This document shows, piece after piece, positions 34,024 through 43,938 of a stretch of DNA of 64,000 nucleotides. Below the pieces are notes generated by a model. It searched no databases. It was given only the letters and a program-made list of their open reading frames with translations, and was not told the DNA's origin. Position 1 is the first letter of the stretch, and the number at the start of each line of letters is the position of its first letter. Location of the stretch: positions 62,001 to 126,000 of the forward strand of contig CANMCX010000001.1 in NCBI GenBank assembly GCA_947496465.1, read 5' to 3'. A program made the translations under genes and the position numbers. The stretch comes from Marinifilum_A sediminis (lineage in GTDB: Bacteria; Bacteroidota; Bacteroidia; Bacteroidales; Marinifilaceae).

Positions 34024-35466
34024 ATGAAAAATAATTTATTCTACTTTTTAATTGCCCTGCTCATTTTTGCATCATGTTCAGATAGTAAAGATGAAAAAGC
34101 TCCTCCTATTGATGATACTGTAAAAACACTTACAATTTTCTGTGTTAATGATGTACATGCCCAGATAGATAATTTTTCGAAAGTGAAATACATAGTAGAT
34201 GACCAACGAATTAAAAATGAAGTAATAGTTGTAAGCTCAGGAGATCTGTTTTCGGGAAATCCTACCGTTGACAATCACCCTCAAAAAGGTTATCCATTAA
34301 TCGATTTGATGAACAAAATAAAATTTGATGTAGCCACTTTAGGAAATCATGAATTTGATTATGGCTTAGAGAATTTGAAGGATAGAATGGAACAATCAAA
34401 CTTCGACTGGATTTGTGCAAATGTAGATACAGATGGAAGTATATTGCCAGATCCATTAGAATATGTAAGTATTACAAAAGACAATATTAAAGTAACATTT
34501 TTAGGCTTGGTTGAGACCAATGGAAAAGAGGATGCAACCATTCCTTCTACACATCCCTGGAGAGTTCAGGATATTTCTTTCAACAGACCGGAAGATATTA
34601 TTTCTCTTTATTCAAATATAAAAACTGAAGAAGAATCGGATTTATACATCTGCTTAAGCCATTTGGGAGACAATGGAAACGACAACGTACTTGGAGATAA
34701 TCAAGTTGCGAATAAGTTTCCCTATTTTGATCTAATAATTGGTGGTCATTCTCATGCAAAAGTAAACAGAACAGTCAATGGAATTCCAATATTTCAATCA
34801 GGTGGCTATCTTAATTATTTAGGTAAAATTCACTTGACTCTTCAAAATAAAAAAATTACAGATCTTAGTTTTGAATTGATTGATTTGAATAAACAAAGCG
34901 AGTTTGATTCTGAGATAAAAGCAATTATTGATGATTACAATGATGAACCTTACCTTACTGATGTAATTGGCTACTCAAATAGATATCACAGTAGAAGTCA
35001 GGTTGGATGTTTTTACACTGATGCTTTGCGACTACAATTGAATGTTGATCTTTCCTTTCAGAATTCAGGAGGTGTAAGATCAAGTCTTGATGAAGGAGAT
35101 ATCACCAAACGAGAAATTTATGAAATTTCCCCCTTTAATAATGGAACCATAATCTATGAAATGTCAGTTTTTGATATCAAAAAATTTCTTCGTAATTCTG
35201 GTTCAGGATTTTATTATTCAGGAATTCAAATCAGTCAAGCAGATCAAGATGTCATCATCAAAGATCTACAAGGCAATACTCTGCCGGATGATACCATACT
35301 TACACTTGGAATGAACGATTACATTGCAGCAGTCCATCATTCTTTTTTCCCTGAAAATGGCGTAAAACAAAGCCAAACAGATGCTGAAAGTATCATTTCA
35401 TATCTCACCAATATTAACAGCCAAGTAGATTATCCTAAGTCAGATCGCTATTTTAGAATGAAATAA
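34024..35466 (+). CDS. 5'-nucleotidase/UshA-family metallophosphatase lipoprotein
   Basis: An exported phosphoesterase likely to dephosphorylate extracellular nucleotides. A lipoprotein signal ends at C18 (LLIFASC). The N-terminal metallophosphatase domain has NDVHAQ (D43, H45), SSGDLFSG (D74), LGNHEFDYG (N108, H109), SHLGD (H213) and GGHSHAKV (H242, H244), a complete two-metal centre. The C-terminal 5'-nucleotidase domain, about residues 320-475, carries NSGGVRSSLDEGDIT and SPFNNGT, which bind the nucleoside. It is 480 residues, normal for the family. Its stop is only 20 bp from the convergent lipoprotein gene, without a clear terminator between them. Confidence 0.93.
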   Translation: MKNNLFYFLIALLIFASCSDSKDEKAPPIDDTVKTLTIFCVNDVHAQIDNFSKVKYIVDDQRIKNEVIVVSSGDLFSGNPTVDNHPQKGYPLIDLMNKIKFDVATLGNHEFDYGLENLKDRMEQSNFDWICANVDTDGSILPDPLEYVSITKDNIKVTFLGLVETNGKEDATIPSTHPWRVQDISFNRPEDIISLYSNIKTEEESDLYICLSHLGDNGNDNVLGDNQVANKFPYFDLIIGGHSHAKVNRTVNGIPIFQSGGYLNYLGKIHLTLQNKKITDLSFELIDLNKQSEFDSEIKAIIDDYNDEPYLTDVIGYSNRYHSRSQVGCFYTDALRLQLNVDLSFQNSGGVRSSLDEGDITKREIYEISPFNNGTIIYEMSVFDIKKFLRNSGSGFYYSGIQISQADQDVIIKDLQGNTLPDDTILTLGMNDYIAAVHHSFFPENGVKQSQTDAESIISYLTNINSQVDYPKSDRYFRMK

Positions 35467-35486
35467 ATTTTAAGGGAGTAATGAGT

Positions 35487-36407
35487 TCAATTCATCCATT
35501 GCTCCCAATCCACTTTATAAAGGGCTTGTGGTTGCTTAGTCGCTTCAGTACTAATAAATAATGCATCCGCATCATCATATACTACACCTTCAGTTTGTGC
35601 ACCTCCCAAAGGGCTCATATCTATGCGAACCTGTTTCCCTTGATCAAAATTTAATTCTGAATAATTCGAAAACAAATACATATAAGTTTTGTAATCCTTA
35701 TATCCAACCAAGGCAAGATTCTTACCATCAGAACTAATATCAGCTCCTGTTACCATAAAATCAATATCAAATTCCATTTTAGGCTGCAATGAATGATGCG
35801 TTAACTTCTTATTCATCACATACATTCTAGTCTTGTAATTTGCCCAATTTTTTGTGAAAAGATAAAGCGAATCTCCATAAGAAAAGAATGCTTCACAATC
35901 GAAATCATGATCGTGTTTTCTTTTTTTAAAATCAATTTGATCCTTCCAGTCAAAAGTAATGATGTCTGCATTCAATTCAACCTTCCCACCTTCTCCTATC
36001 TCTGATTTAGCAACTCTAAGAATTCTCAGATCTTTTCGAATTCCATTATTGTTTCCGAAATCTCCTATGTAAAAAAATTCTTCATCATCGGTAAGATCTT
36101 CCCAATCTATATTTTTAGCGTTTAAAATTTTAATGGTTTTTTTAAGCTTTCCAGATAAATCATAGGCATACAATTCGGCAGGGCAATCGCTATCGTTATT
36201 TACCCAAAATAAATTATTATAATACACCATCCCCGATTGTTCCTCAACTTCCTTAGCCAATTGATCGGTTACCAATTTAGGTAGATATGTCTTAGACTGA
36301 TTTTTTGATGTTAAATTCTCACGATTCTTATTTTGTTTAGCATTTGTGTTGCAACCCACAAAAAATACCAGAGATATAATAAGACTTAAAAAGCTAGATA
36401 GTTTCAC
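35487..36407 (-). CDS. Putative lipoprotein with beta-propeller-like sequence, function unknown
   Basis: A 306-residue lipoprotein: signal MKLSSFLSLIISLVFFVGC with C19 as the lipid-attachment cysteine. The mature part shows repeated beta-strand blades such as LYAYDLSGKLKKTI, FYIGDFGNNNG, LYLFTKNWANYKTRMY and GKNLALVGYKDYKTYMYLF, reminiscent of phytase-like or SdiA-regulated-type propellers. The conserved-looking IDWEDLTDDEEFFYIGD patch may be a metal- or ligand-binding edge. I do not recognise a named family with certainty. It converges on the 5'-nucleotidase gene; a joint role in phosphate scavenging would be speculative. Confidence 0.78.
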   Translation of the reverse strand: MKLSSFLSLIISLVFFVGCNTNAKQNKNRENLTSKNQSKTYLPKLVTDQLAKEVEEQSGMVYYNNLFWVNNDSDCPAELYAYDLSGKLKKTIKILNAKNIDWEDLTDDEEFFYIGDFGNNNGIRKDLRILRVAKSEIGEGGKVELNADIITFDWKDQIDFKKRKHDHDFDCEAFFSYGDSLYLFTKNWANYKTRMYVMNKKLTHHSLQPKMEFDIDFMVTGADISSDGKNLALVGYKDYKTYMYLFSNYSELNFDQGKQVRIDMSPLGGAQTEGVVYDDADALFISTEATKQPQALYKVDWEQWMN

Positions 36408-36490
36408 GATTATTTATTTTTTAGATGTTAACAAAGCTGTATAAAAAATATGGATATTCAAAACCTATAATATTCATAATAATTCATTTC

Positions 36491-39400
36491 TTATCCTATG
36501 AATTCTGACAACAACACATACAGCTTCGATTTATCAATAGGCTTTGTGAGATAAGCCCTACAACCAACATCTATTGCCTTTTTCTGATCTCCAGGTAGTG
36601 CGTAGGCTGTTTGAGCAATAATAGGAATACCTGGTTTCATTTTCAATATTTCTATGGTAGCTCTGTATCCATCCATTTGGGGCATCTTAACATCCATAAG
36701 TATCAAATCTATCTCTTTGTTATTCCGAACTTTATCAACTGCTACAAAACCCGTTTGTGCCCATATTACCTTGGCTGAAGTCAACAATAGCATTTCTTCA
36801 ATTAACTGATAATTAAACTGAATATCTTCAACAACCAAAATCGTACGCCCTTTTAGGTAAGGAACTGAAATATCATTACTAAATTCATTCTCAACACAAT
36901 TTTCTTTACAAATAGCCTTATTGAGTTTAAAAAAGAAACAAGATCCTTTTCCTTTTTCAGATTCCAACCACAATTCTCCATCTAAGAGCTTTGCTATTTC
37001 TTTGCAAATTGCAAGCCCTAAACCCACACCCGATTGCAAACCAAAATATGGTTCATCAACTTGTCTAAAAATGTCAAAAATTACCTCCTGATGTTCTTTT
37101 GATATTCCTATTCCTGTATCTGAAACAAAAAATACAAGATCATCATTTTCTACCTTATATCCATATTCAATGCAACCAAAATCTGTGTATTTTATTGCAT
37201 TATTTAACAGATTAGTTATCATTTGAATAATTTTTGTTCTATCGGTATTTAGATAAATATCATCCTCACCTTCTTTACTAAATACAACTTGTAAACTTGT
37301 TTTATCCAATTTCTTTAATTCAGCCTTGATATATTGCTGAATAGTAAGAAATACATCGTCCAAAGAAATTCTGTTATAATTCACTTTTGCTTCCTTTGCC
37401 TGAAGCAAGGATACATCAAAAATAGATTCTATAATTTTAAGCAGATGTTTACCACTGGACTTTATAATATCATTCCATTTCACGATTTTCTCAGGAGAAG
37501 AATCAGATTTTACCAATGTACTAAAACCAATAATTGCATTTAATGGTGTCCTTAACTCATGAGACATCGATGCCAAAAAAGTTGATTTAAGCATATCACT
37601 TTCTTCTGCTTTTTCTTTGGCAAATATTAATTCTTGTTCGTAACGTTTCCTACTAATAACTCCTGCTAAAATATCCGTAAATGTCCTCAATAAAAGCTCA
37701 CTATCATCTCCCCATTCTCTCTCCCTATCAATCGTATCAAATCCAACAAATCCTAACAATTTATCCTGAGTAAAAATAGGAAAAGTAAACAATGACTTCA
37801 CATATTCTCTTGGATCATGATTCATATTCGAAAATGCATTATTAGGAAGATCATTTAGATTTTTAACAATGAAATTTCCATGTTTTTTGAGCTCATACAG
37901 CCAATACTCAATATCTTCACCTCTAAAAAAGCTTGTAGTTGGAAATTCTTTTACTCGATCGTTAAGAAACCATTCATAGGATCTTTCAAAACTATTACCA
38001 CCATCCTTCAATAGAAATATATATGCTCTATCTGCATGAATCAATTTTCCTATTTTACCAATAGCTTTATTAATAGCACCATCAATTTCGGTTATCGATG
38101 CACGAACAAAATCTGCTGAAATTTTACTAATTGATTCCTCAAACTGAGATTTATGCGCCAACTCATCCTCTGCTCGTTTACGATCACTGATATCACGTAC
38201 TACTGACTGTATGTATTTTTTTCCGTTTAATTCAATTAAATTAGCATTTAACTCTACCGGAAATTCTTTCCCATGCTTAGTTCTATGTACACCCTCTAAA
38301 AATAAACACCCTTTTTCAGATAGTGTCTTTCGCATTTTTTTAAATTTATTCTCCGAAAGTTGATCATCAGGGACTAAATTAATAACACTCATTTTTAAAA
38401 ACTCTTTCCTGGTATAAGCATATCTTTCAACAGCAATATCATTTACTTCAACAAAGGATTGAAAACCTTCTATGCTCCATGGATGTACAAAAATGGCTTC
38501 TGTTAATGAATTAAACAACAAACGAAACTTACTCTCGCTTAACACAAGGTTTTGTTCTGCAATTTTCTTTTCGGTAATATCAACAATATATCCTTCTATA
38601 AACAAAGGTCTTCCAAGTTTATCTTTTATTGTAAGCCCTTGTTCAAAAACCCATTTGAGTTGTCCTGATTTAGTTATAATCCTATATTCTAATGCAAATC
38701 TTTTATTTCGAACCCCACCATCTTCCACCTCTTTAACTACGTAATCTCTATCTTCTGAATAAATTACATCATTATAAGCTAAAGCTGCATTATAGTTTAA
38801 TTCTTCAGAAGTATAACCTGTCAGATCTTTAACCCCATCACTAACAAAGAGCATCGTCCAATATTCATCGGCAAGACAACGATATACCATTCCCGTTAAA
38901 TTTCCAATTAAAGTGGTTAACCTACGCGTAGCCTCCACCATTTTTCGCTGTGATCTTTTTTGCTCAGTAACATCACGAATTATTGTAGTAACCTCACGCT
39001 CTCCGACACTATTAATTCTAAACTCAAAGTAGCAAATTCCTTTATTTTGAAGATTCATCCTGTAATCGAAGATTTGAACTTTACGGCTTTCAAAAGCCTC
39101 CTCCATTGCATCAATAAATTTCAAAGACAATTCAGGCTCAAATAGTTGTCGTATATCGGAATTTATATTCGGATATATTCCATTAAACAGTCCATTTAAT
39201 CTACCATTTACATCAATTATTTTTCCATCTCTGGAGATACGAACAATTAAATCAGGAATGGTTTTAATCAAAGCCTTTGCTTTAGCTTCATTTTCTTTTA
39301 GCAAATTATCAGCTTCAATTTTTCCAGAAATGTCTTCAAAAACAGTATAAACACTTTTTACAATATCGCTTTGCTGTTCAAACATTGGTGTAGCTGTAAT

Positions 39401-39832
39401 ACTTATCCAGATGTAAGTATTTTTCTCAGGATTAAAAACACCCAATATAGAACGATGAACTTCCTTAGCAGTGGTTAAAGCAATTTTTGCAGGATGTTCA
39501 TCTGCTGTAATGATCGTACCATCAAGTAATCTATTTTTTTTTGATGGTTCGAAACTGTTGATGTTTAATAAGGCTTCATTCTTAACTCCAAGAATATGCG
39601 ATGCTGCCGGATTGGCAAAAGTAATCTTACCATTAGCATCTCGAATAATGATTCCTTGTCCGGTAGCGTTAAAAAGTAATTCCAACTCATCTGAAAACTG
39701 TCTCACGACCAGGCTATCAACCTTCTTCTTAAGGCGTTTATTTTGTGCCTTAAGCAGATCAATTTCTTGTTGATATTCGGAAAGTTGCTTTCTAAACTTG
39801 CCTGGTGGTATGTTTTGAGAATTATCTCCCAT
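36491..39832 (-). CDS. Hybrid sensor histidine kinase with PAS and GAF domains
   Basis: A 1113-residue predicted cytoplasmic kinase with no transmembrane helix, so it senses internal or diffusible signals. Order: short coiled coil (about 15-45), four PAS-type modules (about 47-170, 183-292, 303-424, 430-553), GAF-like domain (about 570-735), HisKA with phospho-accepting H758 in ASMSHELRTPLNAI, and HATPase with N878 in NLLNNAIKYTD and D905 in SDTGIGIS. A C-terminal receiver domain has E1002/D1003, phosphorylatable D1047 (LILMDVKMPQMDG) and K1097 (LTKPID). No output partner lies next to it; an Lrp/AsnC gene is upstream on the same strand. The receiver at the C-terminus implies a further phosphotransfer protein elsewhere. 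Confidence 0.94.
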   Translation of the reverse strand: MGDNSQNIPPGKFRKQLSEYQQEIDLLKAQNKRLKKKVDSLVVRQFSDELELLFNATGQGIIIRDANGKITFANPAASHILGVKNEALLNINSFEPSKKNRLLDGTIITADEHPAKIALTTAKEVHRSILGVFNPEKNTYIWISITATPMFEQQSDIVKSVYTVFEDISGKIEADNLLKENEAKAKALIKTIPDLIVRISRDGKIIDVNGRLNGLFNGIYPNINSDIRQLFEPELSLKFIDAMEEAFESRKVQIFDYRMNLQNKGICYFEFRINSVGEREVTTIIRDVTEQKRSQRKMVEATRRLTTLIGNLTGMVYRCLADEYWTMLFVSDGVKDLTGYTSEELNYNAALAYNDVIYSEDRDYVVKEVEDGGVRNKRFALEYRIITKSGQLKWVFEQGLTIKDKLGRPLFIEGYIVDITEKKIAEQNLVLSESKFRLLFNSLTEAIFVHPWSIEGFQSFVEVNDIAVERYAYTRKEFLKMSVINLVPDDQLSENKFKKMRKTLSEKGCLFLEGVHRTKHGKEFPVELNANLIELNGKKYIQSVVRDISDRKRAEDELAHKSQFEESISKISADFVRASITEIDGAINKAIGKIGKLIHADRAYIFLLKDGGNSFERSYEWFLNDRVKEFPTTSFFRGEDIEYWLYELKKHGNFIVKNLNDLPNNAFSNMNHDPREYVKSLFTFPIFTQDKLLGFVGFDTIDREREWGDDSELLLRTFTDILAGVISRKRYEQELIFAKEKAEESDMLKSTFLASMSHELRTPLNAIIGFSTLVKSDSSPEKIVKWNDIIKSSGKHLLKIIESIFDVSLLQAKEAKVNYNRISLDDVFLTIQQYIKAELKKLDKTSLQVVFSKEGEDDIYLNTDRTKIIQMITNLLNNAIKYTDFGCIEYGYKVENDDLVFFVSDTGIGISKEHQEVIFDIFRQVDEPYFGLQSGVGLGLAICKEIAKLLDGELWLESEKGKGSCFFFKLNKAICKENCVENEFSNDISVPYLKGRTILVVEDIQFNYQLIEEMLLLTSAKVIWAQTGFVAVDKVRNNKEIDLILMDVKMPQMDGYRATIEILKMKPGIPIIAQTAYALPGDQKKAIDVGCRAYLTKPIDKSKLYVLLSEFIG

Positions 39833-39918
39833 AATGTAATTGAAGTGAGCAAAAATTCTTAGAACTCATACTAAGTTACTAAAATCACATTAAGAAATAC
39901 TTTGAATTCGTAACAAAA

Positions 39919-40380
39919 CTATATGTAATATTCCGAGCTATGTTTTATTTCTTTAATAACAAATGTACTATTCAAAACTCCAATATTATTAATTTTAGAT
40001 AATTTAAAGCGTACAAACTCATGGTATTCTTCCAAACTTCTCACATGAATTTTAAGAATAAAATCAACTTGTCCTGCCATGTGATAACACTCCTGAACTT
40101 CTTTTAAATCCTGAATTTGCTTTTCAAATTCATCAATAAATTTCTCATCATGATATCGCATGGAAACCTGGCAGATGGCTGTAACACTTCTTTCTATTCT
40201 TTTTTTATCGAGAATGGCTACATATTTTTTAATAAATCCCTGATTTTCCAATCGGCGAATTCTCTCATATACCGGAGAAACTGTAATGTTCAACATTGCA
40301 GCTATCTCTTTCGCAGTTTTCTTTGAATCATTCTGCAAAATTCTTAAAATAGTTTTATCCGTTTGATCTAAACTTTCCAT
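39919..40380 (-). CDS. Lrp/AsnC-family transcriptional regulator
   Basis: A 153-residue feast/famine regulator. The N-terminal winged helix-turn-helix (about 5-62) includes DKTILRILQNDSKKTAKEIA and ERIRRLENQGFIKKY. The C-terminal RAM/AsnC ligand domain (about 70-150) contains ECYHMAGQVDFILKIHV, which forms the amino-acid pocket and dimer interface. An AGGAG ribosome-binding site precedes the ATG. A perfect 7-bp dyad (AAAGTGA/TCACTTT) lies about 45 bp upstream and may be its own operator. The effector amino acid cannot be read from sequence. Confidence 0.94.
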   Translation of the reverse strand: MESLDQTDKTILRILQNDSKKTAKEIAAMLNITVSPVYERIRRLENQGFIKKYVAILDKKRIERSVTAICQVSMRYHDEKFIDEFEKQIQDLKEVQECYHMAGQVDFILKIHVRSLEEYHEFVRFKLSKINNIGVLNSTFVIKEIKHSSEYYI

Positions 40381-40423
40381 AAAAGAAATTTTTACTCCTA
40401 TTTATAACGTTTGCGTAAAACAC

Positions 40424-40440
40424 AAAGTGATTTTCACTTT
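40424..40440. promoter_or_regulatory. Dyad operator candidate upstream of the Lrp/AsnC gene
   Basis: A perfect inverted repeat AAAGTGA-TTT-TCACTTT, 44 bp upstream of the start codon. Autoregulation is common for this family, so operator function is inferred. Confidence 0.35.
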
Positions 40441-40627
40441 AAGACGTAGCAATATCGGTAATATTTACTTATTTATACAGAAACTGTATGAATTATCTTG
40501 GAAAGGTATTTACTTTGCTAGCAAATAATACGGAAAACAACAACAACACTAAATAATATTGGTTAAACCTAACCAGAAGCAACACAACAACAAACACACA
40601 ACACTCTTAACTAACAATTAAGATTCA

Positions 40628-40660
40628 AAAACCCTTCATTTATCGGAAATGAAGGGTTTT
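40628..40660. terminator. Strong bidirectional terminator with no adjacent annotated gene
   Basis: A perfect 14-bp stem (AAAACCCTTCATTT with AAATGAAGGGTTTT) whose ends supply the A and T runs. It lies about 250 bp upstream of the Lrp/AsnC gene and 420 bp after the S9 peptidase gene, which has its own terminator. Confidence 0.8.
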
Positions 40661-41000
40661 GTTTGCATACATTCTTCTGTATTAACACACCCATTCATTT
40701 ATTAAAAGAATTACTCCAATAGGTAAACTGGTAGCTTAAAGCGATAAAATAAAACTTCTACTCTATAAATCCATGAATACAAGCACCTTTATAATGCTTC
40801 GATGCGTCTATTTCGAGAGTTGAAGAAGCTCATACCTGCTTCGATACACCAAAATCAAGAGTTGATACACCTTTTGCAAGCCTCGAAGCATGTGGCTAAT
40901 TAAAAAATGTGGCTAAATCGAGAATAGAAGCATAATTTGACCTAAAAAAAGCGTTTGATCAGTTAAAACTTTTGATCTCCGGATCAAAACATTATTGTAA
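40661..41000. other. Gene-free stretch with short degenerate repeats
   Basis: No ORF. It contains recurring GCTTCGAT and AGAGTTGA words (about 40797-40870) spaced about 60 bp apart, and an 8-bp hairpin TTTTGATC/GATCAAAA near 40970-40988. No promoter or RNA gene recognised. Confidence 0.4.
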
Positions 41001-41001
41001 A

Positions 41002-41029
41002 TAAAAAATGCGTCCCGCTTGGGACGCAT
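41002..41029 (-). terminator. Rho-independent terminator of the S9 peptidase gene
   Basis: On the minus strand a perfect 9-bp stem (ATGCGTCCC/GGGACGCAT) is followed by six T. Confidence 0.9.
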
Positions 41030-41083
41030 TCTATACTTTTTGTAATGGTATTATACCATTTAAATTCCAAATGTATATCAGTA

Positions 41084-43900
41084 TTACTCCTTTAATTCAT
41101 AACCATCAAATTTTCCTTTTTTAACTGCTGGTATTCCATCTGTCATCCAAACAGGAGCAGGTTTCCCTTTCAGATAATAATCGAAAAACTGCATGGTTCG
41201 TATCGATAAATCTACTCGATTTGGTCGCTTGCGTAAATTGTGTGCCTCATCATTATAGGTAAGCATCCAACAAGGCTTTTGCAAACGACGCATGGCCACA
41301 AACAATTCAATACCCTGATACCAAGGCACAGCACCATCATTATCGTTATGCATAATCAATAATGGCGTTTTTATTTTTGGCGCAAAGAATACTGGTGAAT
41401 TTTCAATATACTGCAAAGTACTGTTCCATAAAGTTCCTCCAATTCTACTTTGAGTTCTCTCATACTGGAACATTCGACTCATACCACTTCCCCATCGCAT
41501 TCCTCCATAGGCAGAAGTCATATTGGTTACTGGAGCTCCAGCCATTGCACATTTATACAAATCGGTTCTGGTAATTAAATAAGCAATTTGATACCCTCCC
41601 CAGCTTTGACCTTGTAAAGCAATATTTTCCTTATCGATAAAATCGTAACGATCCATCATAGCCAAGGTTCCGGTAACAATTGAACTGTAGGCTGATTCCC
41701 CTGGATATCCAACTTTCGGATAGGTAATATCCGGCATAAATACCAAATAACCATTACTCACACAATAGGAAGGATTTATGATCGACCAATTGGGTTGAGG
41801 AACATGATGACGATGCATGCGATCCGAAGTTCGTTCGTAAAAATAAACCAACATTGGATACTTTTTGTTTGGATCAAAATTTTCAGGCTTGTATAGTAAT
41901 CCTTGTAATTTCTCACCATCGCCTGATGTCCAATCTACCAATTCAACATCTCCCCACAAATAGTTTTTTTGCTGTGGATTTGCATCTGATACTTGCTTTT
42001 TGTCCGACAAATCCAAACCTCCTGTCCAAAGATTTGGATACTCTTTAAAAGTTGAACGTTTCCAAATTAAACGATCAGCATTTTTCGCCTTTTTAAGACT
42101 TGTATAACTGGCATCGCTGAAAATAATTTCCTTGGGATCGCTTTCTTTTTCTAATCTAAAAGTTCCCGATTTTTTATTGAATTCATGGAAGGCAGCTAAC
42201 AATAGAGGCTTCTTAAAATCCACAAACAATTCATCCTCATCCAATTTCAAATAATCAAATCGTATATTATTTCTACGACCAAATCCATTTGTTAGATTTA
42301 CAGCAGCATTTTTTCCTGTAGGATCAATCATCCAAAAATCATAACGATCTTGAATTATCAAATTATTATCACCTTTTGTCCAACCAACCAATCCATATGG
42401 CTCAGGATCATTAGGTGTATCATGTTTTTCATTATAAAATTCGGCTTTTATCTTATTGGTTAAAGCCACTTTCTTCTTGTTTTCGAATTGATACGAATAC
42501 CATACACTATCCTGTGTTTCGAACCACAACATAAATTTTTGATCAGGAGAAATACTCACATCAGAGTTTTTCTTTTCCAAAATCAATTCTTTTTTCCCCG
42601 ATTCCAGATTAACCACATAGTAATCAGAATACCAATCGTCCCATGAGGTTAATTGCTGATATGGCAAGCTTGATCGACCCATTGCAAGATTAGCATTTCC
42701 ATGATCAAACAGCTCAATATTAGGCATATCTTCCTTTCCCAATTGTACAATTTTGTTTTCTTTGGTATGATAAACCGCTAACCAAGTACGTTTTTTCTCT
42801 TTCTCAGCTTGAAGTTTCTGTTGTGGCTGCAACAAAGGATCTTTCCAATTCCAAACATCTACTCTGTATTTTTCTTCATCCAATAAGCTGTCTTTCTTCT
42901 CATTTACTGGTTTAGGTGCAACACCAAAGAACATCTTCTTTCCATCACGAGAGAAGTAAACCTTGCCATTTTCACTTACGGTCCAATTATCCTGAATTGC
43001 ATTGGATAAAGTATCAACAATAGGTTTTACGGCTTGTTTAAGATCTGCGTAATACAAAGAATAGCACTTATTTTTCACTGTATCAGCAGAAAAAATAAAA
43101 CCTAATTTATCGCCTTCTGGTGAAATAGAAGCTTTTTTAGCTGTTCCTTCTTGTTCAAAAACCGCCTCTAATTCCTCGGATTTTCCAGAGAATTTATTCA
43201 CCAAGGCAGTTTTTATACTGTCCCCTTTTACTTGAATAAAGTTAACCGCATTCCCATTTCTGGATAATGAAAACTCAGTTACATCTTTATAACGATACTC
43301 CTTGCCAGAGATGTAATTTTTAATTACCAGTAAGCCTTTTTCAACTTTATCCTTTCCATTCTTTTTGTCTTTACCTTTCTTTTTCTTCAAAGGAATTTGG
43401 GTAGAATCACTTTCAGTTGAATCCTTTTTTTCCTTAGGCATTTCTAACAATAAAGCCATCCAGTCTCCCTTTTCTTCGGGCATTTGAAATGATTTTAAGT
43501 TCCCAAAACGCAAAATCTTATTCTCCGACAGATTCCAAATTCCAATAGAATCCTTAGGCATATCCATTTTCTCAATCTTATCTAACTTTGCCTTACGAAT
43601 GGTATCAAACTGAGTTTTTATTTTAAAACTCAAAATCTCTGACCCTGGAGAAAAAATGGCGTCGTAAGCTCTGGCAATAGAATCTAATTTCTTAGTTTTC
43701 ACCTGATATATATACAGAAATCCATCTCCTTTTTGAGGATTTACCTCATAAGTAATCCATTCTCCATTGTTCGAAATCTTTTGATTTTTAAGGTTTTTCC
43801 ATCCATCATAATCAGTATGACTTAATGGTACCTTTTGGGTCTGTGCTACCATCTGGAAACAGATAAAGCATAGCAGACCGAAAGTAAGTAATCTTTTCAT
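41084..43900 (-). CDS. S9-family prolyl oligopeptidase-like serine peptidase, exported
   Basis: A 938-residue periplasmic or surface peptidase. A signal peptide occupies residues 1-19 (ending MVAQ). A long N-terminal beta-propeller region (about 30-640) has a lysine-rich insert near 158-188. The C-terminal alpha/beta-hydrolase domain has the catalytic triad: S766 in GQSWGGYQ, D855 in HNDNDGAVP and H887 in NDEAHNLR. The order and spacing are those of the DPP-IV/acylaminoacyl-peptidase branch. It starts 38 bp after cysQ and may share its transcript, but it has its own terminator. The peptide substrate is unknown. Confidence 0.93.
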   Translation of the reverse strand: MKRLLTFGLLCFICFQMVAQTQKVPLSHTDYDGWKNLKNQKISNNGEWITYEVNPQKGDGFLYIYQVKTKKLDSIARAYDAIFSPGSEILSFKIKTQFDTIRKAKLDKIEKMDMPKDSIGIWNLSENKILRFGNLKSFQMPEEKGDWMALLLEMPKEKKDSTESDSTQIPLKKKKGKDKKNGKDKVEKGLLVIKNYISGKEYRYKDVTEFSLSRNGNAVNFIQVKGDSIKTALVNKFSGKSEELEAVFEQEGTAKKASISPEGDKLGFIFSADTVKNKCYSLYYADLKQAVKPIVDTLSNAIQDNWTVSENGKVYFSRDGKKMFFGVAPKPVNEKKDSLLDEEKYRVDVWNWKDPLLQPQQKLQAEKEKKRTWLAVYHTKENKIVQLGKEDMPNIELFDHGNANLAMGRSSLPYQQLTSWDDWYSDYYVVNLESGKKELILEKKNSDVSISPDQKFMLWFETQDSVWYSYQFENKKKVALTNKIKAEFYNEKHDTPNDPEPYGLVGWTKGDNNLIIQDRYDFWMIDPTGKNAAVNLTNGFGRRNNIRFDYLKLDEDELFVDFKKPLLLAAFHEFNKKSGTFRLEKESDPKEIIFSDASYTSLKKAKNADRLIWKRSTFKEYPNLWTGGLDLSDKKQVSDANPQQKNYLWGDVELVDWTSGDGEKLQGLLYKPENFDPNKKYPMLVYFYERTSDRMHRHHVPQPNWSIINPSYCVSNGYLVFMPDITYPKVGYPGESAYSSIVTGTLAMMDRYDFIDKENIALQGQSWGGYQIAYLITRTDLYKCAMAGAPVTNMTSAYGGMRWGSGMSRMFQYERTQSRIGGTLWNSTLQYIENSPVFFAPKIKTPLLIMHNDNDGAVPWYQGIELFVAMRRLQKPCWMLTYNDEAHNLRKRPNRVDLSIRTMQFFDYYLKGKPAPVWMTDGIPAVKKGKFDGYELKE

Positions 43901-43938
43901 TATTGGTTTGTTATTTTAGTTGTATTTAAGGTTGATTG

